NCBI GenBank assembly: GCA_002007465.1
Contig: LNAC01000032.1
Location: 6,168,889 to 6,232,888 of the forward strand
DNA: 64,000 nt
Origin: Ailurus styani
Lineage: Eukaryota; Chordata; Mammalia; Carnivora; Ailuridae
Direction of reading: 5' to 3'
Shown here: piece after piece, positions 47,621 through 60,725 of the stretch
Numbering within the stretch: the first letter of the stretch is position 1
Layout of the letters: each line of letters starts with the position of its first letter
Made by a program: the position numbers and the translations under genes
Notes under the pieces: generated by a model
The model's database searches: none
Seen by the model: the letters and a program-made list of their open reading frames with translations, nothing else
Told to the model about the DNA's origin: nothing

Positions 47621-47795
47621 TAAAGATTTTATTTATTTATTTGACAGAGGGAGAGATCACAAGTAGGCAGAGAGAGAGGAGGAAGCAGGCTCCCTGCTGA
47701 GCAGAGAGCCCGATGTGGGTCTCGATCCCAGGATGCTGAGATCATGACCTGAGCCGAAAGCAGAGGCTTTAACCCACTGAGCCACCCAGGCGCCC
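47621..47795 (-). mobile_element. CAN SINE nested in old L1, young
   Basis: Antisense mustelid-type copy, slightly shortened tract. Perfect 17-base duplication tattttataattttttt (47604-47620 and 47796-47812). Confidence 0.95.
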
Positions 47796-47933
47796 TATTT
47801 TATAATTTTTTTTTTCCTGATTGATTACCTTGGCTAGAACCTCCAGTACAATTTTTAATGGAAGTGATGAAATTGGACATCTTTACCTTGCTTCAGATTA
47901 TAGGGAGAAAGAATTAAATTTTTAACAAATAAA

Positions 47934-48047
47934 ATGTAAATTATACATTAAGTATAATGCATAATTATATAATGTATAATATCATGTATAATAAATTATA
48001 CATTAAGTATAGTGTATAATTATAAATTAAGTATAATGTAAATTATA
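47934..48047 (+). repeat. AT-rich degenerate minisatellite
   Basis: Several diverged units of aaattatacattaagtataa with internal variants such as aatgtataat. Many short palindromes (ttatacattaagtataa). Lies inside the old L1. Confidence 0.85.
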
Positions 48048-48286
48048 GGTCATCAATGCACTTTATCAGGTTGAAGAAGTTCTTTTATATTCCTAGTGTG
48101 TGGAGAGTTTTTATTCTGAAAAGCTTTTAGATTTTGGTAAATTATTTTCTGCCTCTGTTAATATGATCGCATGGTCTTTGTTCTTTATCCTATTACTATG
48201 GCATATTACATTAACTGATTTTCAGACCAATCTTGAATTTCTGAAATAACTCCCACTTTTCCATGATGGATAATACTTTCTGTATG

Positions 48287-48572
48287 TTTCTGAAATAATT
48301 GACATATGGAATTATATTAGTTTTGCATACACAACATAATTTGATATTTATATATATTATAAAATTATCACCCAATAAGTCTAGTTAACATATGTCACCG
48401 CACATCTACAATTTTTTTCTTGTGATGAGTACTTTTAAGATCTACTCTCTTAACAACTTTCAACTATGCAATACAGTATAAACTATAGGAGCCATGCTGT
48501 ACACTACATCCCATTACTTACTTATTTTATAACTGGAAGTTTGTACCTTTCGACTCCCTTTGGCTCTGATAA
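48287..48572 (-). mobile_element. Older L1 3' UTR nested in old L1
   Basis: aattgacatatggaattata, atgcaatacagtataaacta, gagccatgctgtacactaca and ttataactggaagtttgtac are antisense L1 3' UTR text. The host ORF2 resumes after it. Confidence 0.78.
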
Positions 48573-48876
48573 CATGGTAAATGCTAACCTCACACAATGA
48601 GAGGGGAAGTGTTTCTTCCTCTATTTACTGGAAGAGTTTGTGAAGGATTTGCAATATTTTTTCATTAAATGTTTAGGCGAATTCACCACCGAAACCATCT
48701 GCATATGATTTTCCTTTGTGGGAAGATTTTTAATTTCTAATTTTATATCTATATTTGTTATATATAAATTCAGATTTTCTATTTTTGTTGAGTCAATTTC
48801 AGTCTTTTGTTTCCTTTCAAGAATTCTTCAATTTTACTTAAGCTTTCTAATTTGTTGGCATATTGTTATTCAAGAA

Positions 48877-51800
48877 AGCATGGGAGAGTTATGGCCTACA
48901 AAGAAGAAAGGTTATTAAAATAAAATTATCTTCTATTTATAGGTGTGTTGTAAGAGGACAAAAAAGCAACTTACAAAGAAATGAGTAGACACCTCTTATT
49001 TTTTTCAGTCTGTGTCATATGTGAACTGAGTAATCACATCTAAATAGTAGCCTCATGTTATTTTCTATCTATGTAATCTGATTTGTTTCATAATTACTAT
49101 TATCTACTTTGTTTACTACTGTAGTCATAGCCTCAAGGGTAATGACTACATAAATTTGGCACTCGATACATATTTCTTTTATGACTGAGTGAATGGAAGA
49201 AATTTTTAAAATTGTTTTCCTCTCATTTCCTACATCAAATAATTTGAGCACAAATTCCTCAAAAGATATAATGAAAATATAATTAGAAAGAAAGATAGGA
49301 TGTGAAAGAGCTTTCATTTTCCATTTTTATAATCCAACTTTAAAGGTTATCTCTACCTGTTTTCTTCCATTTGCACAGTTAAATAAGCCTTTACATCATC
49401 ACAACTTAAATACCCAAAAATGTAGAAGTCCTCCTGCTTGATGGGTGTCATCATTTCTATGAGTTGAAAGATAATCTAGTGGAGCTGCTACATGCCGCTA
49501 TTTATTTCAGAAGGGAGTTTGATATGGTGTAGATCCACATTAGACAAAATTGAAGGGAATTAATTCTTAGTATACACAAAGAATTTTTAAAATCTCCAAG
49601 CATAACACTGAATTTTTCCATTTAATAATTGACTCATGGAGCATGTTCATGAAGTTGCATAGAAAATCTCACTACTCTCTATGTAGAAAATTGTTTCAGA
49701 TGGAGATTTAGAAGAGAAATAACCTATACCGTGCTACCCTTATGGGATAGGTTTGTGTTGAAAAGCTAGAGACAATTCCAAAAGATGCTTTTACAACCCT
49801 TAGATCAGAATTTTGGCATAAATTTGTTTTTCTCTCCATGCCAATCACAAGTTCTAAGAACCATGTCTAATTGTTCTGTTCACTTTTGTCTCAAACTTAC
49901 CACTTTAGCTGTTTTGTTTTGTTTTTCTTTTTGTCCTAAGTATTAATTTCATTTTATTCAACATAGTTTGGAACGTTTTAGATTGAGTTTCTACTGTGTC
50001 TGACATAAGCTAAGTCTCTTTGTATACACTGTGTTATTTAATGTTATTTTAACCTCATAATCATACTCTATATTACATATATTATTCCTATTTAGCAAAG
50101 TTAACAAAGCTATTCCTTTAAAAACTGTATACATGCTGAAGGTTTCATTTGTAAACGATTATTCATTCCATCCAAACATTCAACAACCATAGAAGTTTTC
50201 AAATATTCAACTGTCCAAATATGCAATAACCATTTGCAGTTGTTATTCAACTATGATGTCCACTACTAAACTTTGTTAGGTGCTACAGAACAGAGAAGAA
50301 TAAATCAGTAATTCCAATGAGCTAAAATCAAAATACAAGCATAACGCTGTTGGAGCACTGAGCAGGTTAAAAACTAACTCTGGACAGAGAGAAGGGAAGG
50401 TATCCATGGTGGTCATTCTGTAATTTGAGTGGATACTAAGAATGCTGAAAGTTTAGTAGTTGTAGAACTTTAGAATAAGGCATGAGCAAGACAAGCCATT
50501 CCAGCAAAGAAACTACAAGGTGAGGAAGATGAAATTATTAAAGACTATGTGAGCTGGACAATTTCCGCTTCTCAGTTCAGATCTATTCTCTACTTATTCT
50601 ACTCCTTTTTCTGCCCCTTTCGCACCAGGCTATTTCTGTGGACTAAATGCATCTATAGGGTCCCTTGCTCCCTGGTCTCTTCTTGGCTTTGCCTAATGGA
50701 AGACACTTGGAGGAGATGGGAGGAAGAGAGGAGAGCAACTTTGGGTTATATGTACCATTCCTTCCATTCAGGATTGCTGCAAATTTGCTAAACCTCCAAA
50801 AGTATCCATATCTCTTGCCAAGTGCTCCTCCCCAAGGGTTCATCTCCTCACTTCAGATTATAGCATCCTTTCATCCTTCAGACCGGGTAAGGGGAACACC
50901 CACTCCTCCCACTCCTTGCTATTGCTAGTCCTAAGAATGTTCGTTTCAAGTTGATTTCCTTTAACGCCTTTGTAAAATGGGGTTTGTAAATGGCTTACTT
51001 ATTTAAGTTTATAAATGGTCTCTTTATTAAACTCTCTTCAGTTTCCCATGCCAGTGTGCCATTTGTTTCTCCTGGAGCTCTGACTGATACAATGTAATAA
51101 GTTTGAGCAAAAGGTAAGATATTTAGTGCCACTGCTGTTTAGTGCTGTTAATCCTGTCAAAAGTGAAGAGACAGTGAAATAATTTAGAAAGATAACTTTA
51201 AAGACATTGTGAAGAAAGCTAAGAAAGAGTAGCATTAGGGAAACCCATTATGGTGATGTTCCAATAGTTCAGGAATTGAGAGCTGGAAGGGAGGGCAGAA
51301 TAGACTTGGTGATATCAGAGGATGAACTGATAAGGTTTATGATTGTGCAAAGGAAATGAGAAAAATAAAGGAGTTCAGAGTAACTCATATGTACATATGA
51401 CTAATACAATGAACACACTTAAAAAAGTATTCATTTTCCAAAAGGGAAAAACCTATTATTGAAACACAAACATATTTTCATATATGCATAGTAACATTGA
51501 TTTTTTTCTGAAGTCATTCACACTGTCAAAGAGTAGATATAAAATGTTTCCACCCACTATTATAATTCTCTTATGTTGCTGTTAGTTAAGAAAAATGTCT
51601 GCCAAAATTATTGACTTGTAGTGCCAATTATAGTATGTAGCTTTATTTAATCAATGCATATAAAAAGGGAAGCCAAATAATTATGAGGGGAAGCTATTAC
51701 AGGGGAAGTGAATTTTGGCTCAATACCATTTGATATATGAGTCATACTTATAGTACCCTGCAAATCACACAAAGTGGTAAGAAACTTCACTCAGTTGTCC

Positions 51801-53008
51801 CAATAATCTGCTTCCTGTCATATTTATGATGATAAGCACCTCAACTATAAATAGTTTTCAGACAACCTCCCTCTGATTAAAATTAGAATCTCAAAGTTGT
51901 GTGGGAGACTACTTTTATCTATTTCAACAACTCACCTTACATTTATAATCCTTTAATTCACTCAGTAAATGGTGACTCATTTTATTCCTGATTCCTGAGT
52001 GCCTCAAAAACAGAGAGAAGGAAAAAAGACTTATTACCACTGAAGACGATCTATTGTCCTCTAGAAAGTTGTGATTCATCTTTCTCCAGAAACTGTAGTC
52101 TAAGCTCTACCTCCTATAGTGATATAAAATTGCTCTACTATTTCAACACTATAGCTTTTTGGACATTTGACTAAAGCCAGCAAGTGTCCTGAGTCTTCTC
52201 TTCTTAAGAAATTCCACGGACTATAATTTGACATGTCTATTGCTCCCACCTGGGAGTTTCTTTAGCTCTTATTCTAACTCCTCCATTTTGGGGAAACCTT
52301 TTGAATTCCCTCTTTATCTAAAAACTCTTTTCCTTATAAAATGAAAGTAAACTGGATTGAATATCTTTTCTTATTGCCTTGAAAAGAGGCTCTGTATGTA
52401 TTTTGGGAAGCATATTACCTTTAGTATAAATAGAATATCATGTATAATTATACTATACACAATTATGTATAATATTTTATGTTATCTCTATAAAATATTG
52501 AATACTAAAAATATAGGTCAATTTAAACTTCAGATATATTTTAATATTTCTTCCAGGAAAATAATCTGCCAAGAGTTCAAACCTATTTTCAGGGGGAATT
52601 AGTTTCCTAAAAAAGAAGCCAATTAACTTTTTAATATATGATTGATAACATAAAGGCGACTTTGTGAAAGCAGTACTTTCAAAGTGATATAGAAGTAGTG
52701 ATGTATGTTCCCATTATTCTTCTGAGACAATATAGAGATGACACAAAATGTTAGTAAATTAGACTTTAAAAAAGTGATTTAGAGTTTTACAATATTTTGT
52801 GGATGAAATAACCTATTATGTTCTGATTTTTTGAATTATTTATCATCAGAGATAGTATAAATAACATAAAATAATCATTAGCAGCAAGTTTTATGTTGTT
52901 AATTTAGAAAACCACTTCTAAATTCATGTCTGAAATTTTGAGGAGAAATTGTTTTATGTCATACTCACTAATGAGGTAGAATTTTGTTATAACTCATTTT
53001 TTAATTAC
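48877..53008. other. Unassigned intronic sequence
   Basis: 4.1 kb with no confident SINE or L1. 50540-51090 looks like an old LTR-type repeat: it has a CT-rich body, tctctttattaaactctctt and the end ctctgactgatacaatg. Its family is not named. 52430-52500 has ATAAT-rich palindromes. The remaining frames lack protein features. Confidence 0.45.
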
Positions 53009-53023
53009 TACAAATAGAATTTA

Positions 53024-53055
53024 TTCTTTTTAAGATTTATTTATTTATTTATTTG

Positions 53056-53100
<45 letters not shown>

Positions 53101-53250
53101 ACAAGTAGGCAGAGAGGCAGGCAGAGAGAGAGGAGGAAGCAGGCTCCCTGCTGAGCAGAGAGCCTGATGAGGGACTTGATCCCAGGACCCTGAGATCATG
53201 ACCTGAGCCAAAGGCAGAAGCTTTAACCCACTGAGCCACCCAGGCGCCCC
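53024..53250 (-). mobile_element. CAN SINE, young, with expanded (GA)n
   Basis: Antisense full-length copy. Perfect duplication tacaaatagaattta (53009-53023 and 53251-53265). The (GA)n at 53061-53097 is far longer than in sister copies. Confidence 0.97.
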
Positions 53251-53265
53251 TACAAATAGAATTTA

Positions 53266-54535
53266 AAGATTAAATGATTTCTATAAAGCTCTTAGAATAG
53301 CATCTGATACAGGTGTTAGCAATTATTGCTTTTATTGTCAAAAAATAAAATCTAAATATATATTGGATATATAATATCGTGAAGTCATGATGAATACCTA
53401 CCTCTCCAGCTTCATTTGACACCTCTGCTTTTCCCTCCTCTGTGCTATAGAGAAGCTGGCTTTTTTAGTTCCATAAATACCTCATGCTTTCTCTAACCTC
53501 AGGACTTACTTGCTATTCCACTTTCTCTTCCAATCCCACCTTCATTCTAATTAACTCCTATTTACCATTCTAAACTGATGTTGCTTCCTCAGGGAAGTCA
53601 TGCCTACTAGTATCTCTACCATCATTTCACCTATACCCCAGACTAAGTCAAATTCCCTGTTTTAGGCTTTATAATTACTAGTACATGTCTTCATAACATC
53701 ATTGTGTATACAATTTTATTTTGCAGACTTCCCAAAGGATTATGTTAGACAGACTAGCCTACCGACAGTACAGGGAACAGGGCTAAACTTCTCAAAACAT
53801 TGTAAATGACAGGGTCACCCATGGTACATGTAGAGTTTCTTTAAAAATTACAGAATATAAAGTGAGTATAACAAAGAGAAGAAAAGTCAAATTAGAATCA
53901 TAGGATGAGGACTGCCGGTGTATCCTCCCCTCCCCTAAACTCCTAAATCCAAAAAAATTTTGAAATCTGAAATGCTTTTTATAACTGGATTTGTTGTGAG
54001 AATCATCAGTACAATTTCACAGCCACGTTCACAATGGGTGCAATGAAGTATTTTATACAGATTCAAAAACAGAAACAGAGGGTACCAAATAGGTCAGATT
54101 GGATTTCACTTAGAAATCATGGGGGAGGGTGCTGAACTTGCCCAGGCCATTACAATAAAGCTCCAAGGAAAGTTTAACTAAATGTCCCAGAGGCAATGTT
54201 TCCTAAGCAACATTTAGGTAGTAATTTCTTAACATATTTTGTGACTACCTGAATAATGTATTTCTTCCGTTTTAGACTCTGAATTCCACAAGAGGAGGAA
54301 CTATATCTATTTCATTTACCAATACGGCCAAAGATTATTATACAATCTTGGAAAACAGCATTCAAGAAATAGTTGAAAAAAATAGCTGATATTCGATTAA
54401 TAAATGAATAGATAGACCTAATGGCCAAATTTAAATTGAAAGTATATATACGAGGGTCAAGTACTTTCACTATTTGGAAATTTTATTTCTTAAATATAAT
54501 CTCCCTCAAATGCCTATTTACAAATTTTACTTACA
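53266..54535. other. Unassigned with L2-like segment
   Basis: 53395-53735 resembles an L2 3' region (cctcagggaagtcatgcctac, ccccagactaagtcaaattcc). 54240-54420 may be another L2 or MIR trace. The rest is unassigned. Confidence 0.45.
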
Positions 54536-54548
54536 AAAATCAAAAAAC

Positions 54549-54682
54549 GGGATGCCTGAGTGGCTCAGTCAGTTAAGTGTCTGCCTTGGGCCGAGGTCAT
54601 GATCCTGGGGTCCTGGGACTGAGTCTCCTGTCAGGCTCCTTGCTCAGCAGGGAACCTGCTTCTTCCTTTGCCTGCTGCTGCT

Positions 54683-54716
<34 letters not shown>

Positions 54717-54739
54717 CAATAAATAAATAAATCTTTTTT
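54549..54739 (+). mobile_element. CAN SINE with expanded (CT)n
   Basis: Sense copy (gggatgcctgagtggctcag). Near-perfect duplication aaaaatcaa(a/g)aaac. Contains (CTG)n then (CT)n at 54680-54713. Confidence 0.93.
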
Positions 54740-55931
54740 AAAAATCAAGAAACTTGAGTAAATAAACTGATTTGTTTCTTGCTTGATAATACTTTGAAGT
54801 TTCTATTATATGTGTACACATATTTGAATGTATGTATATGGTTTATTTTAATAAATACTGTTCCCTCCCAAATTCACTAAGACAATATTTATAACAGATT
54901 AATTGGCTCACTCTTGCTTCTTTAAAACACTTACAAAAAAACACAAAACAAAATTGTCTACAAAATACAATTTCAGAAAAGATTATATTTCTCTCTAGTG
55001 ATTTTTCCAAGTAGAAAATGCCTTAGTACCAAAGGCCAGAAGTTGAAATTTTATGGGTCATGAACAGCTGTTGCAACTAATTTTAACTTTGCATAGACAA
55101 TAGCTAGATAGCATTTTATATATGGGCTTTATAAACTAAAACGTTGTCTACTGTGGTCAGAAGCAAACTGGAAAATAGCCAAATCCATGTCATTTCAGGC
55201 AAATATTCTTTGCATTGTTAATATAATCAAGTACCCATCTGAACAGAGAACTCTGTCTTCATATCAAAATTTTAAAATTTGCAGAAGCACAAAAGATCCG
55301 GAAACAGAGCTTAATAAAAATGCTAACAAAGGAAGAATTATACCAGATATCAAGAACAGTTGCAAAATGGAAAAGGCTTACTTATTGAAAAAGTCATGTC
55401 AAAATATCCCATTTTAGACATTAAAGGACCAGAAAAGACCCTTCAATTATACAAGAAAAAAGTAAGTGGTAAAGGAGTTCATTAGAATGAAAAAGGGAAA
55501 TTGATAAAAGATGGCATTAAAAATAAGAGCTTTCAGTGGATGCTTCTGCGAATTTCGACTCAAAAGATAATACAAAGTGATTTTAAACTTGTTTAAGTGA
55601 TATGTTAATTGGAAGAGTAAAGATTCCAACCTTAGCTATTACGTATGAAATAATCATACCAAGGGACTAACATATTTGAGACTCTGTTTAGTGAGGGAAG
55701 AATGGTAGTGAGAAGCTCAGACAAAAACCTAGGAACAACTAACGTGATCACATTGAAGATACATATTTCTTTAAAGGAAAAATAAAAGTACTGACAATCA
55801 TTTATGTGATATTATACCTCAGATTGGATCATTTTTTCTCAGGGTCCAGAGGATATTCATGTGGATGAGCCTAAGGATCCTTTTACTTTTTATGCCTACT
55901 TTTGAGCAAATTATTACTGCTGGAGAGTCAC
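54740..55931. other. Unassigned intronic sequence
   Basis: AT-rich. Nothing recognised. The frame at 55187-55417 has no recognisable domain. Confidence 0.5.
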
Positions 55932-55947
55932 AGAATAGGAAATATTG

Positions 55948-56084
55948 GGGGCACCTGGATGGCTCAGTTGTTAAGCGTCTGCCTTTAGCTCCGGTCATGA
56001 TCTCAGAGTCCCAGAATCAATCCCCTGCTTGTGCTCCCTCTCTCGCTGTGTCTTTGTCAAATAAAAGCTTAAAAAAAAAAAAAA
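55948..56084 (+). mobile_element. CAN SINE, short internally deleted copy
   Basis: Only 137 bases, head ggggcacctggatggctcag to A tail, with the middle removed. Perfect 16-base duplication agaataggaaatattg (55932-55947 and 56085-56100). Confidence 0.96.
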
Positions 56085-56424
56085 AGAATAGGAAATATTG
56101 ATGCCATGATGAATTCCTAATTACCAATTTCAAACTGTTTTCATCAGCAGTGCCTCGCAATTCTACCTACTTCTTTGGTCAACTGTCTCTCCCTTTCTAC
56201 AGTGTTTCAACATTCCTTTACTTTCTTCAAGCCATTAACATAATTCAGTCTCCCAGGTAACACCCTACTCTGAGCAGCAATCCTCTCACCCAAACCAAAA
56301 CAATAGTCTGAAATCAAGGGGTTGACAAGAGCCATGGTGCCTCAGAAACCTTTAAGGAAATCCTTGCCTCCTCCTAGCTTTTTGTGGTTTGCTGTCAGTC
56401 TTTGGCATTCTTTGGGTTGTTTTT

Positions 56425-56665
56425 TTTTTTTTTTTAATTCAATTAGCCAACATATAGCACATCATTAGTTTTTGACACGGTGTTCAATGATTCATTAGTT
56501 GCATATACCACCTAGTGCTCATCACCATACATGCCTTCCTTAATGACCATCACCCTGTTACCGCATCCACTAAACAACCTCCCCTCTCCCCACCCTTCCG
56601 CAACCCTCAGTTTGTTTCCCAGGGTCAAGAGTCTCTCATGGTTTCTCTCTCCCTCTGATTTCTTT
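56425..56665 (-). mobile_element. L1 3' end, antisense
   Basis: T run (reverse of A tail) at 56420-56436, then agccaacatatagcacatca, cacctagtgctcatcaccat and accctcagtttgtttccc. Confidence 0.9.
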
Positions 56666-56739
56666 GGATGCATCATTCAATTCTCCATCTTCGTATGACC
56701 TTCTCCATATGTTTCTTTCTGCTGCCAAATTCCTCCTTT

Positions 56740-56895
56740 AAATCAATCATATTGGATTAAGACCCACCCTAATGACCTTATTTTGACTCAGTTGCCTTTA
56801 TAAAAACTCAATTTCCAACTAAGGTCACATTCTGTGGTACAGGGGTTTAGGACTTAAACATATCTTTTTTAGAGACACACAATTCAACAAATAAA
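56740..56895 (-). mobile_element. MLT1-like LTR fragment, antisense
   Basis: accctaatgaccttattttg, actaaggtcacattctgtgg, gtttaggacttaaacatatc and acacacaattcaac match the 5' half of an MLT1-type LTR in reverse. Confidence 0.7.
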
Positions 56896-57129
56896 AAGCC
56901 ATTAACACAGGAGTTTTTCACATGTTCTTTGGTCTACAAATCCGGCAATCTTTATTCTTCTGCCACCTTGCCTAGTCACCTTTCCAAACTTCAACCTAGA
57001 TTGACTTTTCTTAGGGAAGACTGAATCACAGTCTAAATATGTTTTTCCCAGTAAATGCATTCACATGGCTATATATTTCTTGCCTTTGTAACACTTGTCA
57101 TATTTGTAATTTAATGTTTATTTTACACT

Positions 57130-57262
57130 ATTTGTTTAGTATCTGTCTACTTCACAGGACTCTAAGCTCTGTGAAGTTCATTTCTCCTCAGTGTTGTATC
57201 ACTATAGTGTCTAGAATACCACAGTGGGCATTTAATAAATGTTTGGTTGAGTGAATAATGGA
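57130..57262 (+). repeat. L2-like 3' end
   Basis: actctaagctctgtgaagttc, then the ending gggcatttaataaatgtttg and ttgagtgaataatgg, typical of a LINE2 terminus. Confidence 0.65.
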
Positions 57263-59160
57263 TCAAACCAGAAATGACAAAAATGTCAACATGAAGTTCC
57301 TAAATTTCTATTTTCACTAAAGTGTTAGTTAATGAGAATATAAATTGATTGTTTTCATATATTTCATATAAAACAGTATTCTCCCTGTCAGGAAATAATT
57401 TCTGTGATATAGAGTAATTCACCTAAACAATCAATAAACAACTTGTACCATTTTGAATTATTTGTGCTGTAGTATATACAGGACTCTAACCCTGCTCATG
57501 TCACTCAAATTCGCTTGTTGGTCTCAAAAAATCAGCTCTTTAAACATCCAAATTGCATTCATACACTTCCAGGGAAAGCAAAAAAGCAAAAGACGATGAT
57601 GGAGTTAAGGAATATTCAGTTCAGTACACAAAACTTATTGATAAGTGCCGTGCTTGGCTCTAGAAATGCCCACTAAGCAACAAGTCAAAATAACGAGGGA
57701 AATGCTGTGGTGAATCATAATCAACAGCAGTGGAAACAGAAATGCCCAACTACAAATATTACCTTTCTATGCTTTAATATTGCACATGTGTGCTTTTGGA
57801 TTCGGAGGCAAAATGTGATTCTTTGGATAGCATCTACCTTGTATATCTTTCTTTCTCTTCCACAATTCCTTACATGAGCAGTTATATCCAAAGCCACGGT
57901 CCGTAAACATATAGACTTCAAAGACTGGCAGAACTGGTTTAGTATTCTAGCTCCTACCATCTGGGTCATTTTGAACAATTAATGAATTAATGTCCTTACT
58001 CTTCACTTTTCTGTAAAATAGAGATAATAACATTATTTGGTTGATTAGACTGTTCTAGATATTAAATATATATAATGTATATAATAAATTGCCTGCTCAT
58101 GGTTAGCAATCGTAACTGTAGCTATTATTCACCAAAATAATCACAAGAGGTACAATTTAAACAATTTTCAGTTTCAAACATCTGAATTTTATTTTCTTGT
58201 GTGGTTCACTTAATTTTCTGAAATTATGGTACTGTTTTTATGATTTTTTTCATACCTAACATTCACATATACCTATTAGCTGTCATACATAATAAACTAA
58301 GGATATTTCCCTTAAGTAAACTTCAACTAAAGTTAATATTATTAGTAATATATAGATAAGTTCCAATATATCTATTAAAGGTCCAATTCTGACAAATAGT
58401 TGTAAACAAAGAGCAATAAGCAAATTAATAAGTGATCATTATCTTGAAATATTGCTTCTTAAGATTAAATGTTTGGGTTTAAATAACATTCATTCTTTGA
58501 TTAAATTGTTGCCTTTGAAAATTTTGCACAAATCAAAGTACATTTGAGAAAAACAAAATGGTCAACAGTAAAATAATTTAAATAATGTTTTATTGATAGC
58601 AATTCAGAAATATAATTGATTTTTGTATAATTTGTAATTAATTTTCTGCTCTATTAGCCAGAATTGGACAATTAGACATATGTCCAACTTAAAACTGAAA
58701 ATTGATTCTCCTAGACATAGTTACTATTTCAAGTGAATATAGCTTGACTTTTGCTACCATATTCAGAGTTTAGAATTTCCCAGAAAGCTGCACTTTAAAA
58801 ACCACATGTAAGTGTGTTTTTAAGAGTCTCAAATATATTTTCCTACAACTATCATGTTATACATAGTTACATAGATACTATAAAGATTTTCATGATAAAC
58901 CAAGAATTTAATTTTAGAGGTAACAACAAGGCACAGCCTCAGTCAAACTTGACTTATTCATTATTATCTGAATCCTGAACTTGTCTCTTGATGTTTTTAA
59001 ATGGAGTTGTTGATGATATCCTTTATAGGGGTTCCTCATCTTTGTCAATCACATCCATATTAGTTCTCTAGAATTTTCTTGTAAGCAGTCAAACATACAG
59101 AAGAAAAATGGAGGTCTTAAGGCACAGAACTCATATTTTTAAGCAGTTACTATGCACTTT
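57263..59160. other. TACR3: Unassigned 3' part of intron 1
   Basis: No young repeats and no recognised gene. AT-rich. Confidence 0.5.
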
Positions 59161-59400
59161 TCCAATTCCATTCAGCAGACATTTATGAATTCTGATAATG
59201 TGCTAGGCATAGCACCAAATAATCGATACCTTTCACTTACATCATTTCTATTAATTTTTATTTCACCCCTATGAGGTGGGTGTTCTTATTTCTATTTTTA
59301 AAATAATGAAGCTGAGTTTCAAAAAGGTTAAATAAGTGACAGAATAGGACTTGAAACTTAATCTGTCTGATTCTTAAGACTATACCATGATTATTATTCT
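59160..59400 (-). repeat. MIR element
   Basis: Antisense MIR: catttatgaattctgataatg, gctaggcatagcacc, cccctatgaggtgggtgttc and aaaaggttaaataagtgacag. Ends about 120 bases before exon 2. Confidence 0.75.
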
Positions 59401-59460
59401 GTTACCTCTACATAAGCAAAATCCTCCTTAACTTGCTTACCAGAGAGATAACTCCTTTGA

Positions 59461-59712
<252 letters not shown>

Positions 59713-59862
59713 TAAGTTAATTCTCTGTTGTGGTTTTCAATTCGACTAATTAAACACTTAAGGAACTACAGGTTGGGAGCAACAGTTAAGACATAAGCAT
59801 TTCCCTTAAGGGTTCACACATTACTTGGGGGGAAAAGGCATATTAAACTATTATAATACATA

Positions 59863-59968
59863 GAGTGCCTGACTGGCTCATTCGGTAAAGCAACTCTTGA
59901 TCTCAGGGTTGTGAGTTCGAGCGCCATATTGGGTATAGAGATTAAAAATAAAATCCTTTAAAAAAAGG
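59863..59968 (+). mobile_element. Short tRNA-derived SINE
   Basis: agagtgcctgactggctcat followed by a gtgagttcgagcgcc box-B-like segment and an early A-rich tail. No pyrimidine tract. Sense. Confidence 0.8.
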
Positions 59969-60381
59969 TTTAAAATACTACAATATGATATGATCAAGAA
60001 GTTTTATAAGTCACAAAGGTTTCTAATAGGAAAAATTTGGTGACATTTATATGGGGTAGAGTTAGAGAATTTCCTAGAGGAATTGATAAGATCCCTGGAG
60101 ACAGACGAAAGCATTACGCAAATGAAAGCAGGGTTCTTACTGATTGAGAAAAGAATGAGAAGGGAAGAACTGAAGCCCAAAGGTGTTGTTTGCCCTTTTA
60201 AAATCCTGGCCAGGGAAAGGCAGTTCTGGTAGGCTCTTGGTTCCCTTCTTTAAGCATTAAAGAAAGGTAAACACTAGGTTGGAAAGGATGCTATGTGGTA
60301 AAATTTGGTATTTCATATTTTGGACCCATTTTTAAAAAGCAAAAAAAAAATAAAATAAAATAACTGGGCAACTGTTTGCAT

Positions 60382-60566
60382 TTTTTTAAAGATTTGTTTA
60401 TTTATTCGAAACAGACAGAGAGAGAGACAGGGGAGGGACAGAGGGGGAGAGAGAGAGAATCCCAAGCACGCTCCCCATCATGGGGTTCAATCCCAGGACC
60501 CTGAGATCATGACCTGAGCCGAAATCAAGAGCAGACAGCTTAACCGACTGAGCCACCCAGGTGCCC
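60382..60566 (-). mobile_element. CAN SINE, older subtype
   Basis: Antisense copy with duplication ctgtttgcat (60372-60381 and 60567-60576). Confidence 0.93.
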
Positions 60567-60725
60567 CTGTTTGCATGCTTTATTGTGATCCTTTAAATTT
60601 TAATTCAATAAAATCTTATGTAGTGTCCTATTTTCCCCTTTAACAATAACAAGTGATACAAATGTAACGGGTCATCTTTTAACGCAGGTGTTTATCAAAC
60701 TGGTCTATACCCAATGTCCAGATTT

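Larger units (their letters stand above)
44590..48876 (-). mobile_element. Old antisense L1 with many nested insertions
   Basis: Pieces of an antisense L1 ORF2 run collinearly through 44590-44851, 45422-45465, 45740-45808, 46013-46893, 47188-47356, 47551-47620, 47796-48286 and 48573-48876. They are interrupted by a young L1 tail, two older L1 3' UTR pieces, a further L1 tail and three SINEs. Landmarks include gaagccatttgcccattttt, gattccaattttatgg-like text, gttgaaaagacttcaggttc and tggcatattacattaactg. Confidence 0.82.
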
